This document shows positions 61,555 through 64,000 of a stretch of 64,000 bases of DNA, in pieces. The DNA is taken from NCBI RefSeq assembly GCF_024166365.1, contig NC_064822.1, forward strand, positions 104,342,823-104,406,822, read 5' to 3'. Below the pieces are notes generated by a model, which did no database searches, was not told where the DNA came from, and saw nothing but the letters and a program-made list of their open reading frames with translations. The position numbers and the translations under genes are program-made. Each line of letters begins with the position of its first letter. The first letter of the stretch is position 1. The DNA is from Elephas maximus indicus. Lineage: Eukaryota; Chordata; Mammalia; Proboscidea; Elephantidae.

Positions 61555-61698
61555 GTAGAATGATGCCGCTGCCCCCTGTGTCGAGCAATTGGTCTCTGAA
61601 GCCTGTCTGTGCCAGCTGTGGTCAGGGTAGAATGATGCTGCTGCCCCCTGTGTTGAGCAATTGGTCTCTGAAGCCTGTCTGTGCCAGCTGTGATCAGG
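61555..61698. repeat. Two-copy 72-base tandem repeat
   Basis: Units 61555-61626 and 61627-61698 both start GTAGAATGATGC and contain CAATTGGTCTCTGAAGCC. They differ at three positions by eye. Located 1.5 kb past the WNT1 stop. Confidence 0.92.
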
Positions 61699-61995
61699 GC
61701 ATTAGGCAGTAGGGAAGACAAACCTCTTCTCCCACCCCAGGCAGGAAAACACCTTATGAATCCCCCAGCTCCCAACCTTGGGCTCAGGAGGGTCCAAATA
61801 ACAGGTGATAGGTTCTAGTCCTGTACCTGAAAGTTCAGAGATAATGGTGAAAGAGAAGACAGGGGCAGAAGTGTTAGAATCCAAATACAGTCTAGACTTA
61901 AACCAATGTAACCAAAAGGAAACCCAAGTGTGGTCCATAACCAAACTATTAAGTTAGCCATTCCCATCACCAGCCTGAATGAGGATTCCATTAAT

Positions 61996-63120
61996 ACCTT
62001 AGTTATCTAGTGGTGCTATAACAAATACAACAAGAGATTGACTTTAACAAACAGAAATTTATTTTCTCACAGTTTAGGAGGCTAGAAGTCGGAATTCAGG
62101 GTGCCAGCTCAAGGGGAATGCTTTTTTTTGTGAGCTCTAGAGGAAAGCCCTTGCCTCTTTGAGCTTCTGCTTCTGGGCGATCTTCATATGGCTTGGCATC
62201 TCTCTTGCCCCAATTTCTGCTTCTTAGTTTGCTTGTTTAATCTCTTTTATGTCTCAAAAAAGATTGGCTCAAAATACATCCTGTAATAATCCTGCTTCAT
62301 TAACCTATCAAAGACAACCCATGCCCAAATGGGATTACAACCACAGGCAAAGAGGTTAGGAGGATTTACAACACATATTTTGGGGGGATACAATTCAATC
62401 TATAACATTGCACCCTTTGGGCCCCCCAAAATTTATGTCCTTGCCACATGCAAGATTCATTCACATCCTCCCAAAAGTCTTACATCAACTCCAAGTCCAA
62501 AAGGTCATCTTCTGAATAATCTGAATCAAATATGGGTAATATGTTAGGTATATTCCATTCTGGGGCAAAATTCCTCTTCATCTGTGAACCTGTGAAATGT
62601 AGAATACAAGTTATCTGCTTCCAAAATACAATCGTGGAACAGGCAAAAGGTATACATTTCCATTATAAATAGAAGAAATTGGAGGGAAAGAAGGGATAAC
62701 AGGCACCCAGCAAGTCAGAAACCCAGCAGAACAATTTAAATTAGCTCTCAAGATTCGAAAATAATCTTCTGTTCTTAGGGACCATCTGTGCAATGGCCCC
62801 ACTCTCCAGACTCTGTGTATTGTACACACCCTCTGGATTCTGGGTGGAGGCCCCTCAGCCCTGGGCTTCAGCTCCACCTTCCAGGCCCACTGGGATGGCA
62901 ACTCTCCTCTCTTGGCTTTAGGGGGCCCTATTCTCCTAGTCCATTTGAGTGGCGGTCCCACCCCCTTGACCCCAGCAGGCCCCAATTTTTACCCCTTGAG
63001 CATAGCAACTCTGCCCCCTTAGCTTTTGGCAGCAGTCTCATCCTCCCCCCCCACCCCACCTCCCCCGCACACCTTAACAGCAGTGTCACACTCTGGAATC
63101 AAGTTGGCAAAGATCCCACG
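61996..63120 (-). mobile_element. MaLR-class LTR retroelement fossil: 3' LTR and part of the internal region
   Basis: On the minus strand, an LTR (about 62407 to 61996) starts TGTTATAGATTGAATTGTATC and ends with the CTAGATAACTAAGG block. In front of it lies internal sequence (about 63120 to 62408) whose antisense blocks CTGCTTCCAAAATACAATCG, GAAGAAATTGGAGGG and AACCCAGCAGAACAATTTAA match THE1/MST-type internal sequence as I remember it. It is incomplete: the 5' LTR is absent here, and an L1 adjoins the broken side. It has no coding capacity. Age is probably tens of millions of years, post-dating older MLT1 copies. Confidence 0.75.
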
Positions 63121-63124
63121 CTTT

Positions 63125-64000
63125 GATCCTAGCCAGAGTTATTAGGCTAGATAAAGAAATAAAGGGCATCGAAATTGGCAAAGAAGAAGTAAAGATGTCT
63201 CAGTTTGCAGATGACATGATGTTATACACAGAAAAACCTAAAGATTCCTCAAGAAAACTATTGAAACTAATAGAAGAGTTTAGCAGAGTATCAGGATACA
63301 AGATAAACATACATAAATCAGTTGGATTCCACTACACCAACAAAGAGAACTTCATAGAGGAAATCACCAAATCAATATCATTTACAATAGCCCCTAAGAA
63401 GAGAAAATACTTAGGAGTAAATCTAATCGGAGATGTGAAAGACCTATACAAAGAAAACTATAAGACACTACTGCAAGAAACCAAAAGACACCTACATAAG
63501 TGAAAAACACACCTTGCTCGTGGATAGGAAGATGCAACATTGTAAAAATGTCTATTCTACCCAAAGCAATCTATAGATATAATGCAATCCCAATCCAAAC
63601 AGCAGTGACATTTTTTAATGAGATGGAGAAACAAATCACCAACTTCATATGGGAGGGAAAAAGCTCCAGATAAGTAAAGCATTGCTGAAAAAGAAGAACA
63701 AAGTGGGAACCCTCACACTACCTCATTTTAGAATATATTATGCCACCACTGGTACAACAACAGATACATAGACTAATGGAACAGAATTGAGAATCCAGAC
63801 ATAAATCCATCCATATATGAGCAGCTGATATTTGACAAAGGTCCAAAGTCTGTTAAATGGGGAAAAGACAGTCTCTTTAACAAATGGTGCTGGCATAACT
63901 GGATATCCACCTGCAAAAAAATGAAACAAGACCCATACCTCACACCATGCACAAAAACCAACTCATAACGGATCAAAGACCTAAATATAACATCTAAAGT
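63125..64000 (+). mobile_element. LINE-1, 5'-truncated, ORF2 C-terminal part; continues past the window
   Basis: Sense LINE-1 beginning in ORF2 at [20 protein letters not shown], including the reverse-transcriptase catalytic FADDM motif (63204-63218), then [13 protein letters not shown] and RKYLGVNLIGDVKDLY. The frame is open to about 63503 and then shifts; later pieces ([20 protein letters not shown]-like) are in other frames. The 5' part is missing, as usual for L1. It adjoins the MaLR fossil; the 3' end is outside. Confidence 0.9.

Noticed and set aside
61555-61698. CRISPR-like repeat pair
   Set aside because: The repeats abut with no spacer and the DNA is mammalian; it is a plain tandem duplication.
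60850-61990. Search for the known distal WNT1 3' enhancer
   Set aside because: No recognisable core could be identified by eye. The mouse element lies several kilobases downstream, and here that interval holds a MaLR fossil and an L1, with the rest outside the window.

Overview
The window is mammalian nuclear DNA from an afrotherian, most likely an elephant or close relative. Two things point there. First, five genes lie in the order and orientation of human chromosome 12q13: CCDC65 (+), FKBP11 (-), ARF3 (-), WNT10B (-), WNT1 (+). Second, about ten copies of a tRNA-derived SINE with the layout of the AfroSINE family, known only from Afrotheria, are scattered through the non-coding DNA. The species call is inference. 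Human comparisons are from memory, with no database search.

Layout. 1-5760 is a full-length-class LINE-1 lying antisense, cut by the window edge at its 3' side, and followed by a nest of older repeats (to about 7790), all inside a CCDC65 intron. 7856-12241 holds the last six coding exons of CCDC65. FKBP11 (12709-15787) is convergent with it, and only about 0.4 kb separates the two 3' ends. 16000-23100 is intergenic: old LINE-2, MIR and other repeats plus a local direct duplication. ARF3 follows, with a long 3' UTR (about 23115-25961), four coding exons (25962-28096), an 11.6 kb first intron and a CpG-island promoter near 39.7-40.1 kb. WNT10B (44185-48220) and WNT1 (57122-60098) are head to head, with about 8.9 kb between their start codons. 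That interval carries most of the young SINE insertions. Beyond WNT1 come a tandem repeat, a MaLR-class retroviral fossil and a second LINE-1 that runs off the right edge.

Genes. Joining exons at GT/AG sites gives intact reading frames: FKBP11 198 aa, ARF3 181 aa, WNT10B 389 aa, WNT1 370 aa, and the C-terminal 398 aa of CCDC65. No host gene is broken. The genes are functionally unrelated neighbours (cilium regulator, ER prolyl isomerase, Golgi GTPase) except for the two Wnt ligands, an ancient paralogous pair that shares one upstream interval.

I see no new multi-gene system. The observations most worth checking are: a divergent candidate transcript at the ARF3 CGCG-box promoter; a direct duplication with uneven divergence between FKBP11 and ARF3; an exactly duplicated splice donor in FKBP11; an upstream ORF in the WNT1 leader; an ACGT-core motif cluster in FKBP11; a tRNA-Gly-like SINE inside a MIR in WNT10B; and a palindromic hAT-type miniature transposon upstream of WNT1.
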